A stretch of DNA of 64,000 nt from the NCBI RefSeq assembly GCF_029814825.1, contig NZ_CP122379.1, forward strand, positions 1,984,001 through 2,048,000, given 5' to 3'. The stretch is from Aequorivita marisscotiae (lineage in GTDB: Bacteria > Bacteroidota > Bacteroidia > Flavobacteriales > Flavobacteriaceae). The notes under the pieces were generated by a model, which was not told where the DNA came from, made no database searches, and saw nothing but the letters and a program-made list of their open reading frames with translations. Position 1 is the first letter of the stretch. Each line of letters starts with the position of its first letter. The position numbers were made by a program, and so were the translations under genes. Of this stretch, positions 8,220 through 17,360 are shown one piece after another.

Positions 8220-10658
8220 CTAGAAAATTCCTCCGCCTCCAGACGAGGTGTTGTCGTCTCTGTTTTTTCTGCCCTTGGCGCGGTAATTACTTCCTCCGAA
8301 TCTATAGGCCAATCCTACATAAATGGTATTGCTTTCATTTTTAAATTCCCCGCTCTGTGGATAGGGTGTATTTCCACTAAAAGCAAACTTCATGGAATTA
8401 AAAACATCATTATAATTTATACTAAAAGTTCCGCGGCCTTCCCATAAACTATATCGCGCGCCCAAATTCACAAAATAGAGGGGTTCAGATTCAAACTGAA
8501 TTCCCTTGTTTTTTGCTCGGTAAAGTCCAAAGCCCGATAAAGTAAGGTTTTTGGTAACCGTAAAATTATTCGACATTCTAACATTCCAGGCAACGTTATC
8601 TGTTTCTACAACTTGTGTTATTATATCGTCCACAGTTGGAGTTCCCGTAGCGTTTTCAAAAGTTTCGGTAATACCTTTTTGAGTTTGTTTGTATAGCTCA
8701 AAACTGGTGTTAAAACTCCACCATTTTGTGGGTTTGTAGTTTGAAGAAAGTTCAATTCCGTATAAATCGGTACTGCTGAAATTTTGAAAGGTAAGAATAG
8801 ACCTATCTAAATTTGTGCGATCTATGAGTATTGCACGGTTTATTTCGTTATCCACCAATCGGTAGAACAATCCGCCAGTGAAACTTCCCATTTCAAAATT
8901 ACGGGTGTAATTGGCCTCTATTGAATTGGTAAACTGAGGCTCCAAGTTTATATTTCCGAAAGAAGAAATTAAGGGTGTACTAAACTCACGAATGGGATTT
9001 ACCTGATCAAGTCCCGGACGATCTACCCTACGGCTGTAACTAAGTTGGTACTGATTTTTTTCGCTGGGAGAATACGTTACAAAAGCACTGGGATACACCT
9101 GAAAATAATCATTAGTGAAGGCACGCACTTTGTTGGTATCGGCTTTTACGCTAACGTTTTCCACTCGTGCACCTAGCTGGTATGACCATTTTTCATAGGT
9201 TTTTCCAAAAGTGGCATAAAGTGAATAGATGTCGCGAAGGTATTCAAAGCGCGTTGACGGCGTATCTGTTAACTCGCCATTGGCATTGTAACTTTTGCCG
9301 TTGGAGGCATAATCTATGGTGGTTTCAAAAAGCCGTGCCTCGACCCCTGCTTCAATTTTTATACTTTCTGAAATTGGATTTACATAATCAAGATTCACGG
9401 TTAGTTGATTGCGGTCCGTTTCATCATTGTCCGAAAAATTTTCTAAAGGTGAAGCTCCGCGAAATTTATATTTTCCGATGGTTTCATTTGAAAATATATT
9501 ATAATCTGCTTCTAGCTCAAGACTGTGATCCGCTTTTTCAAAATTTACTTTATAGTCGAAATTATATTGTGATGATACATTTTCATTGGCAAAATAGAAT
9601 AATTGTTGTTGGTTGAGAGATGGTTGATCCAAATAAAAAATTGTGGAACTTCCGTCGCCTTTTCCTTCGTATAAATTTTGATTGGTAAAGAAGGATATCG
9701 TGTTTTTGTCATTTAAATAATAATCCATTCCCACTTTAAAAAGGTTGGATTTACTATCGTCCAAAAAATGTATCACTTCTTTTGAGTTGTTCAGGGAACG
9801 TGTAATGAGTCCGTCATTCTCGTTTTTGGAAACATTATTACTAAGGTTGGCATAGAAATTAAATTTTCCATTTCTGTAATTCATATCCAAACCCGCATTG
9901 AATTTTGCGTTTTCCCTATACGTTAGCCCAACAGAAGCATTCCCGTTAAAACCCACGTTCACATTTTTATGAAGAATAATATTAATTAGACCGCTCATGC
10001 CCTCAGGATTGTATTTTGCCGAAGGATTGGTAATAAGTTCAATTTGCTTTATGGATGACGACGGAATCTGCTTTAGCAATTGCGCTACTGGAATGTTTGA
10101 AAGTTTGCCATCTACCATGACCCGCACATTTTGGTTGCCCCGCATAGAAAGTTCGCCTGTTTGTTGGTCAATACTCACGGTGGGCAGGTTATTCATAATA
10201 TCTGAAGCAGTAGGCCCAGCGGTTGAAAGATCCTTGCCCACGTTTATTACTTTTTTGTCTAACCGTTGTTCAATAGTAGATCTTTCGGCCACGATATTTA
10301 CCTCGTCCAGCGAAGCAATGTCTTCCTCCAGCAATATATTGCCAAGATAAATAGATTCATTTCCTTTCGTGATGTTAATTTCGGTTGTAAAAACTTTATA
10401 GCCAATATATTGAATCATTACTTGGCATTGGCCTTCCGGTATTTTGTGGATTTCAAATTTACCGGTATCATCGGTTACTGCGCCGGTAATTATTTCGCCC
10501 TTTAAATTTTTTACTACAACAGTAACGTAGGGAAGGGGTTGGTTTAAAATTTTGTCTGTTACACTGCCATAAATGTGGCCGCGTTTTTCCGTTGGGTCGT
10601 TAACGGCATGGACCGCACCGAATACGACGAATGCAATTAATACTAAAATGTTTTTCAT
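8220..10658 (-). CDS. Outer-membrane beta-barrel receptor with carboxypeptidase-regulatory-like domain
   Basis: An 812-aa protein with an N-terminal signal peptide. A carboxypeptidase-D-like domain (about residues 26-110, beginning GHIYGSVTDKILNQ) is followed by a plug-like domain (about 125-235, with DIMNNLPTV and NVRVMVDGK) and a long beta-barrel. The barrel belongs to the outer-membrane beta-barrel family often annotated near TonB-dependent receptors in Bacteroidota. The C-terminus is unusual in ending with a basic then Gly-rich tail (SSGGGGIF) rather than a terminal aromatic strand alone. No SusD-like partner is adjacent, so the substrate is not indicated. A candidate small RNA on the same strand lies about 160 bp upstream. 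Confidence 0.85.
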   Translation of the reverse strand: MKNILVLIAFVVFGAVHAVNDPTEKRGHIYGSVTDKILNQPLPYVTVVVKNLKGEIITGAVTDDTGKFEIHKIPEGQCQVMIQYIGYKVFTTEINITKGNESIYLGNILLEEDIASLDEVNIVAERSTIEQRLDKKVINVGKDLSTAGPTASDIMNNLPTVSIDQQTGELSMRGNQNVRVMVDGKLSNIPVAQLLKQIPSSSIKQIELITNPSAKYNPEGMSGLINIILHKNVNVGFNGNASVGLTYRENAKFNAGLDMNYRNGKFNFYANLSNNVSKNENDGLITRSLNNSKEVIHFLDDSKSNLFKVGMDYYLNDKNTISFFTNQNLYEGKGDGSSTIFYLDQPSLNQQQLFYFANENVSSQYNFDYKVNFEKADHSLELEADYNIFSNETIGKYKFRGASPLENFSDNDETDRNQLTVNLDYVNPISESIKIEAGVEARLFETTIDYASNGKSYNANGELTDTPSTRFEYLRDIYSLYATFGKTYEKWSYQLGARVENVSVKADTNKVRAFTNDYFQVYPSAFVTYSPSEKNQYQLSYSRRVDRPGLDQVNPIREFSTPLISSFGNINLEPQFTNSIEANYTRNFEMGSFTGGLFYRLVDNEINRAILIDRTNLDRSILTFQNFSSTDLYGIELSSNYKPTKWWSFNTSFELYKQTQKGITETFENATGTPTVDDIITQVVETDNVAWNVRMSNNFTVTKNLTLSGFGLYRAKNKGIQFESEPLYFVNLGARYSLWEGRGTFSINYNDVFNSMKFAFSGNTPYPQSGEFKNESNTIYVGLAYRFGGSNYRAKGRKNRDDNTSSGGGGIF

Positions 10659-10821
10659 TTGTGTGATTGATTGATGTTATTGATTGATTTATTAAAAAAT
10701 AAGACAGTATTTTCCATTAGATAGTATCTTGTATAACATACTAACTTTGCAAATGTTACCGCGCTTATATATACAAGACGATTTAATTTTTTTTCTGTTA
10801 CACTTAAAGTGAAGAAATTTT

Positions 10822-10935
10822 AAAAAAAACAAACCCGAAGCGAGCGCCCCGGGTTTGAATCTTTACTGCTATTATTAACACTAACCATCAACGTAAAAAT
10901 TTCGCAGTAAAGAATTAATCTACTATATAGACGTT
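10822..10935 (-). ncRNA. Candidate structured small RNA with terminator
   Basis: On the minus strand, CTTTACTGC (complement of 10904-10912) pairs with GCAGTAAAG (complement of 10861-10869) around a 34-nt loop. It is followed directly by a terminator hairpin: CAAACCCG/CGGGTTTG at 10857-10830, then eight T residues (complement of 10822-10829). No open frame of note is present. The stem, loop, terminator order suggests a short independent RNA, or an upstream leader that terminates before the receptor gene. No clear -7 box is seen, so the 5' end is a guess. A Rfam search, including Flavobacteria-specific families such as Flavo-1, would decide. Confidence 0.4.
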
Positions 10936-11029
10936 GAAAAAGGCAAATTGTTTCAAAACAATTTCATTTTAACGAACTTTTATGACTTCTTGGAAAGAAG
11001 AATTGTATTTTTCATAAAAAACATTTAAG

Positions 11030-11389
11030 ATGAAGAAAACATTAGTACTCGGCGCCAGCCTTAATCCCAGCCGTTATTCAAACCTCGCCATTAACAGATT
11101 GGTAAATCACGGACATCCTGTTGAAGCTATAGGCTTAAAAAAGGGTATAGTAGCCGGGATTGCCATTGCCACAGAAAAAGTAGCGTTTAAGGATATTAAC
11201 ACCGTTACACTCTATTTAAACCCCAAACGGCAGGCGGAATATTATGAATATATTATTTCATTAAAGCCCGAACGCGTAATTTTTAACCCTGGAACTGAAA
11301 ATCCGGAATTTTACGAAGTCCTCAAAAAAAATAATATTAAAAATGAAGTTGCCTGTACTTTAGTTCTTTTGGGTACGGATCAATATTAA
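11030..11389 (+). CDS. CoA-binding Rossmann-fold protein (YccU-like)
   Basis: A 119-aa single-domain protein of the CoA-binding (succinyl-CoA-synthetase-like, CoA_binding_2) family. It starts with the nucleotide-binding strand and turn TLVLGASLNPSRYS and has an internal FNPGTENPEF element typical of the family. Such proteins bind CoA or a related nucleotide, but their reaction is not established. It is probably cytosolic. Its 3' end overlaps the 3' end of the convergent symporter gene by 30 bp. It stands alone on its strand. Confidence 0.85.
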   Translation: MKKTLVLGASLNPSRYSNLAINRLVNHGHPVEAIGLKKGIVAGIAIATEKVAFKDINTVTLYLNPKRQAEYYEYIISLKPERVIFNPGTENPEFYEVLKKNNIKNEVACTLVLLGTDQY

Positions 11390-12808
11390 GCCGAAAAAGG
11401 TTAGGGCGCCGTTTAGAATAAGTATAAAAAAACCAAATTCAAAATTTAAATATGCTGCGCTCATTGCACTTATGGCATATCCTATAAAAGGCGTTGCAAT
11501 GGCAATAAGTGGTACAAACTTATCTTTAACATTCCACTTTGTAAATAGGCCATAGGCATATAGCCCGAGTAGCGGACCGTATGTATAACCCGCGTACACA
11601 AATAGCTTGGATATTACAGAATCATCAGCAATAACATATTTAAATATAATGATTACCAAAATTAAAAGAAGCGAAAATAAAATATGAATTCGCTTGCGCA
11701 TAATAACCTGTTTCCTTTCGTCGTATTTTTTTTCAATATCCATAATATCAATACTAAACGAGGTTGTTAAAGCAGTTAAAGCGCTATCGGCACTACTGTA
11801 TGCTGCGGCAACCAATCCTAAGAGAAACAAAATGGCCACGCCAATTCCAAAACGCGTTTCCTGGGCGGCGAGCGTCGGAAAAAGCTGGTCTTTGTGGGCG
11901 TCTATTCCATTTTGCTGTGCGTAAACAGTTAGAAGCAATCCCAATGTTAAAAAAACAAAATTTACGATTGTAAGCACAATCGTAAACCAAAACATGTTTT
12001 TTTGTGCATCCTTTAAATTGCGGCAGGTGAGGTTTTTTTGCATCATATCTTGGTCTAATCCCGTCATTACAATGGCTATAAATGCACCGCTTATAAACTG
12101 CTTTACAAAATGATCGCCCGATTTCCAATCGTCAAAAAAGAAAATCTGGCTCATATCGCTATCTGCAATAAAAGTAAAAAGATTACCGCCGGACAATCCT
12201 AAATCGGTTGCCACATAATATACCGCCACCCCCACGGCAACTAACATAAAGAGCGTTTGCAGCGTATCAGTCCAAACAATTGTTTTTATCCCGCTCTTAA
12301 AGGTATATAGCCAAATAAGCAGGATTGTAATGGTAACGGTTATCCAAAAAGGAATATTTAAATCGTCAAATATTAAACTTTGCAACACTACTGCAACCAA
12401 GTATAATCTAAAGCTTGCGCCAACAACTCTTGAAAGCAAAAAGAAACTGGCACCTGTTTTATACGAAGCATTTCCAAATCGTCCTTCTAAATACGTATAA
12501 ATAGAAGTAAGATTTAAACGATAATACAGCGGAAGTAATACCGTGCCAATAACTGCATAGCCTACAACATACCCCAACACTACTTGAAAATAACTAAATT
12601 TTGAAGCTTCTACCCAGCCCGGAACTGAGATAAATGTTACCCCGCTCAGCGAGGCACCAATCATACCAAAAGCTACCAAATACCATGGCGATTGTTTCCC
12701 AGCTTTAAAGAAATCTGCATTGCTGCCACCCTTATTTGTAAAATAGGAAATAAGTATTAAAACTATAAAGTAACCAAGAATAAGGAGCAGAATATGTAGC
12801 GGTTGCAT
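11360..12808 (-). CDS. Sodium:solute symporter family protein
   Basis: A 482-aa integral membrane transporter of the SSS family (PutP, SGLT and relatives), using the Na+ gradient to import a small solute. About 13 hydrophobic segments can be followed through the sequence. Family-typical features near the N-terminus are the first helix, the GG-x-x-x-FF loop (KGGSNADFFKAGKQSPWYLVA) and GASLSGVTFISVPG in the second helix. The substrate cannot be deduced; sugars, amino acids, sialic acid or carboxylates are all possible. No catabolic neighbour helps. Its 3' end overlaps that of the CoA-binding gene. Confidence 0.9.
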   Translation of the reverse strand: MQPLHILLLILGYFIVLILISYFTNKGGSNADFFKAGKQSPWYLVAFGMIGASLSGVTFISVPGWVEASKFSYFQVVLGYVVGYAVIGTVLLPLYYRLNLTSIYTYLEGRFGNASYKTGASFFLLSRVVGASFRLYLVAVVLQSLIFDDLNIPFWITVTITILLIWLYTFKSGIKTIVWTDTLQTLFMLVAVGVAVYYVATDLGLSGGNLFTFIADSDMSQIFFFDDWKSGDHFVKQFISGAFIAIVMTGLDQDMMQKNLTCRNLKDAQKNMFWFTIVLTIVNFVFLTLGLLLTVYAQQNGIDAHKDQLFPTLAAQETRFGIGVAILFLLGLVAAAYSSADSALTALTTSFSIDIMDIEKKYDERKQVIMRKRIHILFSLLLILVIIIFKYVIADDSVISKLFVYAGYTYGPLLGLYAYGLFTKWNVKDKFVPLIAIATPFIGYAISAMSAAYLNFEFGFFILILNGALTFFGLILIRTQKN

Positions 12809-12942
12809 GGAATGTTAGTTGTAATTTTTTAGGTTTGCTTTTCGGCGTAAAAATACAAAGTTTGATTTCCCCACCATTTTTATTTTTAATACTTTTGGAA
12901 ACTTTGAAAAAAATTACTCGTAACACCTTAAAAATTAATTAT

Positions 12943-15432
12943 ATGCGGTTTAAATTACTTCTTCTTACGGTATTGCTTTTTGGTTCTTTTACCAGTCAAG
13001 CGCAAGAATACCTTCACATGATTGACGCAGGTACCTATAAAGTACAGGATATTATTGACAGTGCCGAAACCTACTTCGCCGATAAAGACAAAGGCAGAGG
13101 ATCTGGCTACAAACAATTTAAGCGCTGGGAATACAACGCCTTGCGAAGAGTCAAGGAAAATGGATTTCTCCCTACTACACAAGAGCGTTTAGACGAATTA
13201 CAGCAATGGAACGCATATTTAAATGAAACTTCAGCAAATAGAGGTGTTCTTACCGATAACTGGGAAGAATTAGGTCCTGATTATATGAATGCAACCTCAA
13301 GCTGGAATCCGGGCGTAGGTAGAATTACTGGGCTCGCAATAGATTTGGCCGATGCAAACCATATGATAGTTGGTGCGAATACCGGCGGGGTGTGGAAAAC
13401 TACAGATGGCGCCCAAACATGGACGCCCCTATGCGATTATTTCTCTAATCTTTCGGTCTATTCGGTAGCTATAGACCCTGCAGATTCCAATACTTATTTC
13501 TTTGGATCAACCAATGGAAATATTTTTAAATCTACAGATGCCGGGGCCACATGGACACTCTTAGGAACCATTGGCAACAGTATTGTAAACAAGATATTAA
13601 TTCATCCTACAAATTCCGATATAATGTTTGCTACCGCAGACAATGCAGGTATTTATCGTTCTGTTAATGGTGGTGTTACTTGGATAAAACCCGCTACAGA
13701 TAACAGAGGCTACGATGTAGAATTTAAACCCGGCGACCTATCGGTGGTTTACGCCTCCGGAAGCGGTTTTCATAAATCTACAGACGGTGGGGCTACTTTT
13801 ACAACTATAAGTGGTTTCTCTAGTGGCGCAAAAATGATTGGTGTTTCTGATGCAGATCCAAGTGTGGTATATGTTTTAGAAGCTGCCGGCGGTAAATTTG
13901 GAGGATTTTATACCTCTAGCGATAGTGGCGATAATTTTACGAAACTTAATCACGGCGGACTCAATTTCTTTGGTTATAGCACCAGTGGAAATGATAATAG
14001 CGGGCAGGCTCCTCGAGACATGGCTATTGCAGTAAACCCAACAGATGTAAACGAAGTTCATATTGCGGGTATTCTTACTTGGCGATCTATGAATGGAGGC
14101 GTTAATTTTTCCTGTACTTCAGATTGGATTCCTGGAAACGCCGCTTCACAAAATATAGGATATTGCCACGCCGATGTAGATGATCTTCAATTTTATGGTA
14201 CCGCATTATTCGCAGTTACCGATGGTGGCGTTTTTAAAGCCGCTAATACGGTAACGGTTACTGCCAATTACTACGAAGATTTAACCGAAGGTCTTGGAAT
14301 CCGTCAATTTTATAAAATAGGTGTTTCTCAAACAGCAGACGTAATTGTATCCGGAGGTTCTCAAGATAACGGTACTTCGGCATATACCGCAGTAAATGGT
14401 TGGAAAGACTGGTTGGGTGCCGATGGAATGGAATCGTTTATAGATAAATCTAATAGTAATCTGTATTACGGTACTACCCAAGGAGGGCAATTGTACCGTA
14501 CAAGTAATGGCGGTAATACATATACGGGGCTTAACGAACCGGGAAGCGGTTCTGGAAACTGGGTTACACCCTTTGAACAAGACCCTATTGACGACAATGT
14601 AATTTATGTGGGCTATAATGTGGTGTATAAATCTATCAATTTTGGTTCAAGCTGGACGGCGGTTTCCCAAAACCTCGGCGCTAATTTAAATAACTTAAAA
14701 ATTGCACAATCTAACAATCAGGTAATGTATGCTTCTCGTGCTGCATTTATATACAAAACTACCGACGGTGGAGCAACAAATTGGACGCAGATTACCAGTC
14801 CGGGAGGTTCAATAAATGCAATTGCTATACATCCAACCAATCCAGATAAGGTAGCAGTAGCAGTAGCTTCCGGAAATAAGGTTATGGTTTCGGACGACGG
14901 CGGAAATACTTGGACAAGCTATAAAAAGAATCTTCCAAACTTTAGTGCTTTTGCCTTGGTGTGGGATAATAACGGAGAAGATGGCCTGTACTTGGGTATG
15001 GATTACGGAATATATTATATAGATAACACCTTTACAGATTGGCAACCCTATAGCAATTTATTGCCAAATGTTTACGTAAACGAACTGGAAATTAACAAAG
15101 TAGATGGCAAAATATACGCAGGAACTTACGGAAGAGGCTTATGGGCATCCCCATTGGTTGCTGGCACTGCAGGAGTTGAAGACAGAATTTCTGCAAATAG
15201 CGTATCCCTGTACCCAAATCCAGCTTCGGCACAGTTTACCATCGCATTGCCAAAGGCTTTAAATGCTGAAGTACGCGTTTTTGATATTTCAGGAAAACTA
15301 CTTATTTATCAAGCTGAAACGTTAATTTCATCAAAACATTCGGTTGATGTTTCGGCACTGTCAACGGGAACTTATTTTGTTCGAATTAACAGTGAAGAGG
15401 GTACCGTTACCAAAAAACTTCTTATAAAATAA
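12943..15432 (+). CDS. T9SS-secreted Asp-box (VPS10/sortilin-like) beta-propeller protein
   Basis: An approximately 829-aa secreted protein. I chose ATG 12943, which gives a clean signal peptide (MRFKLLLLTVLLFGSFTSQAQ); an upstream in-frame start at 12835 would add 36 residues of untypical sequence. The body has repeated Asp-boxes (S-x-D-x-G-x-T-W): for example KSTDAGATWT, RSVNGGVTW, KSTDGGATF, KTTDGGATNW and VSDDGGNTW. These are the mark of sortilin-type or BNR-type beta-propellers found in glycosidases and carbohydrate-binding proteins. The last 80 residues are a T9SS type A sorting domain (SLYPNPAS to TKKLLIK), so the protein is exported by the type IX system and anchored or released at the surface. 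Enzyme activity is not evident. Confidence 0.88.
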   Translation: MRFKLLLLTVLLFGSFTSQAQEYLHMIDAGTYKVQDIIDSAETYFADKDKGRGSGYKQFKRWEYNALRRVKENGFLPTTQERLDELQQWNAYLNETSANRGVLTDNWEELGPDYMNATSSWNPGVGRITGLAIDLADANHMIVGANTGGVWKTTDGAQTWTPLCDYFSNLSVYSVAIDPADSNTYFFGSTNGNIFKSTDAGATWTLLGTIGNSIVNKILIHPTNSDIMFATADNAGIYRSVNGGVTWIKPATDNRGYDVEFKPGDLSVVYASGSGFHKSTDGGATFTTISGFSSGAKMIGVSDADPSVVYVLEAAGGKFGGFYTSSDSGDNFTKLNHGGLNFFGYSTSGNDNSGQAPRDMAIAVNPTDVNEVHIAGILTWRSMNGGVNFSCTSDWIPGNAASQNIGYCHADVDDLQFYGTALFAVTDGGVFKAANTVTVTANYYEDLTEGLGIRQFYKIGVSQTADVIVSGGSQDNGTSAYTAVNGWKDWLGADGMESFIDKSNSNLYYGTTQGGQLYRTSNGGNTYTGLNEPGSGSGNWVTPFEQDPIDDNVIYVGYNVVYKSINFGSSWTAVSQNLGANLNNLKIAQSNNQVMYASRAAFIYKTTDGGATNWTQITSPGGSINAIAIHPTNPDKVAVAVASGNKVMVSDDGGNTWTSYKKNLPNFSAFALVWDNNGEDGLYLGMDYGIYYIDNTFTDWQPYSNLLPNVYVNELEINKVDGKIYAGTYGRGLWASPLVAGTAGVEDRISANSVSLYPNPASAQFTIALPKALNAEVRVFDISGKLLIYQAETLISSKHSVDVSALSTGTYFVRINSEEGTVTKKLLIK

Positions 15433-15450
15433 ACATCATTTTTATATTAG

Positions 15451-15489
15451 AAATGCTTCGGGAAAAACATCTTTTTCCGAAGCATTTTT
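15451..15489 (+). terminator. Intrinsic terminator after the Asp-box protein gene
   Basis: AAATGCTTCGG and CCGAAGCATTT pair, and the stem extends through A5/T5 with one bulged G. An eight-T run follows. The recR gene starts only 28 bp further on. Confidence 0.85.
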
Positions 15490-15517
15490 TTTATAACTTC
15501 GCAGCAGGAATTAGGCT

Positions 15518-16138
15518 ATGGAATTTTCTTCAAAACTTCTTGAAAATGCAGTAAACGAAATGTCTCAACTTCCCGGTATCGGTAAACGGACCGCCTTGCG
15601 TTTAGTACTGCACTTACTAAAACAACCCAACGAGCAATCGCAAAAATTGGCCAGTAGTTTGGTTAAAATGCGGGAGGAAATTAATTTTTGCAAAAACTGC
15701 CACAATATTAGCGACTCAAAACTGTGCGAAATTTGCGCTAACCCTCGCCGCGATGAACAATTAGTTTGCGTGGTGGAAGACATTCGCGATGTTATGGCTA
15801 TTGAAAACACCAGTCAGTACCGCGGACATTATCACGTTTTGGGTGGCAAAATTTCACCAATGGACGGGGTGGGCCCGGGCGATTTAACCATTCCATCGCT
15901 AGTTGAAAGAGTAAAATCAGGAAAAGTTCGCGAACTTATTTTTGCTTTAAGCTCAACGATGGAAGGCGATACCACCAACTTCTATATTTATAAACAAATA
16001 GAACCTTATAATATTGCCACTACAACCATTGCACGCGGAATTGCCGTGGGCGATGAACTTGAATATGCAGATGAAGTAACCTTAGGAAGAAGTATCTTGC
16101 ATAGAATCCCTTTTGAATCCTCACTAAAAAACACCTAA
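15518..16138 (+). CDS. recR: Recombination protein RecR
   Basis: RecR works with RecF and RecO to load RecA on gapped DNA in recombinational repair. The 206-aa sequence is full length: an N-terminal HhH region ([15 protein letters not shown]), a Cys4 zinc finger (Cys58, 61, 70, 73 in CKNC and CEIC), and a Toprim domain from about residue 81 (VCVVED) including [13 protein letters not shown] -7-like TAACTTCG lies just upstream. It is followed after 2 bp by a glycosyltransferase gene starting with TTG, so the two are cotranscribed. Confidence 0.96.
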   Translation: MEFSSKLLENAVNEMSQLPGIGKRTALRLVLHLLKQPNEQSQKLASSLVKMREEINFCKNCHNISDSKLCEICANPRRDEQLVCVVEDIRDVMAIENTSQYRGHYHVLGGKISPMDGVGPGDLTIPSLVERVKSGKVRELIFALSSTMEGDTTNFYIYKQIEPYNIATTTIARGIAVGDELEYADEVTLGRSILHRIPFESSLKNT

Positions 16139-16140
16139 GA

Positions 16141-17262
16141 TTGAAACTTTCTGTTGTTATTCTCAATTATAATGTTCGTTATTTTTTAGAACAATGCATT
16201 CGTTCGGTTAAAATAGCCACCGCAAATTTGCACTCCGAAATTATTGTTATAGACAATGATTCTGAAGATGATAGTTGCCAAATGGTGAAAACGTTGTTTC
16301 CAGAGGTAATCTTAATTGAAAATAGCGAAAACGTTGGTTTTAGTAAAGCGAACAACCAAGCTGTGGCTGTAGCACAAGGCGAATACATTTGTATTTTAAA
16401 TCCAGATACTGCAGTGTCTGAAGATACTTTTATCAATACATTAAAATACGCCGAAAGCATTACTAATATTGGGGCTTTGGGAGTATATTTAATGGATGGC
16501 ACGGGAAATTATCTTCCCGAGAGCAAACGCAATCTGCCCACCCCAAAAGTCTCCCTTTTAAAACTTACAGGCTTTCCCCAAAAATATTACGCCAAACAGC
16601 TTTCCGAAACTGAACAGGGCGAAGTAGGCGTATTGGTAGGCGCTTTTATGCTTATTAAAAAGAATATTTACGATGAGGTGGGAGGCTTTGACGAAGATTA
16701 TTTTATGTACGGTGAAGACATAGATTTGTCTTATAAAATTACCAAAGCGGGTTATAAAAATCACTATCTCGGAAACACCACCGTCTTACACTACAAAGGC
16801 GAAAGCACCAAAATAGACGATGCGTATTTTAAACGCTTTTATGGTGCTATGCAGATTTTTTACAGGAAGCATTTTAATAAAAATTTTCTGTTAGAGGGTT
16901 CCGTAGCAGCAGGTGTGGCCTTGGCAAAAACCGTCAGAAAGTTTTCCCCAGTAGCTAAAACCAAACCGCTTCCAACCTTGGAGCGAAATTATTTTTTTAC
17001 TGAAAATATCGAGCTATTGGAAAAACTTTCAGCCAGCACTGTAACCGTTTTTCAGATGGTTTCAAAAAACATGCATCCGCGTATTGAGCTCGAAAACAGC
17101 TTGTTGGTTTTTGATGTTGACTATATTTCATACCGTGAAATTTTCAAAATCATGAAACAGTTAAAAGGAAAGAACAACCTTTTTCGTATTCGGCCAGCTG
17201 GATGTAATTTTATAATAGGTAGCGACCAAAGCGACGAAAAGGGCGGGGTAGTACTTTTTTAA
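16141..17262 (+). CDS. Family 2 glycosyltransferase
   Basis: A 373-aa GT-A-fold glycosyltransferase using a nucleotide sugar to build surface polysaccharide or glycolipid. The N-terminal domain has the usual VVILNYN start, IDNDSED and the DxD-like NPDTAV, and DEDYFMYGEDIDL in the acceptor region (about residues 185-197). A C-terminal extension of about 110 residues follows. The start is TTG, only 2 bp after the recR stop; no ATG is near. It resembles rhamnosyltransferase-like GT2 enzymes, but sugar and acceptor are unknown. Confidence 0.88.
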   Translation: MKLSVVILNYNVRYFLEQCIRSVKIATANLHSEIIVIDNDSEDDSCQMVKTLFPEVILIENSENVGFSKANNQAVAVAQGEYICILNPDTAVSEDTFINTLKYAESITNIGALGVYLMDGTGNYLPESKRNLPTPKVSLLKLTGFPQKYYAKQLSETEQGEVGVLVGAFMLIKKNIYDEVGGFDEDYFMYGEDIDLSYKITKAGYKNHYLGNTTVLHYKGESTKIDDAYFKRFYGAMQIFYRKHFNKNFLLEGSVAAGVALAKTVRKFSPVAKTKPLPTLERNYFFTENIELLEKLSASTVTVFQMVSKNMHPRIELENSLLVFDVDYISYREIFKIMKQLKGKNNLFRIRPAGCNFIIGSDQSDEKGGVVLF

Positions 17263-17295
17263 GAAAATTGAAACCTTAATCGAGCAAATTTTAAC

Positions 17296-17303
17296 TAATT
17301 TTG
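17296..17303 (+). promoter_or_regulatory. Promoter -7 box for the E2 gene
   Basis: TAATTTTG matches the Bacteroidota -7 consensus TAnnTTTG and lies 57 bp before the ATG. A TTG at 17268-17270 is a little too far (25 bp) for a standard -33 box. Confidence 0.45.
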
Positions 17304-17360
17304 CAACGTTTTTAAAATAGGCACGCGGGTGCGTCCAAAATAAAACATTGAAAAAATATT

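Noticed and set aside
12835..12942. Upstream extension of the T9SS Asp-box protein
   Set aside because: It would hide the signal peptide 36 residues from the N-terminus.
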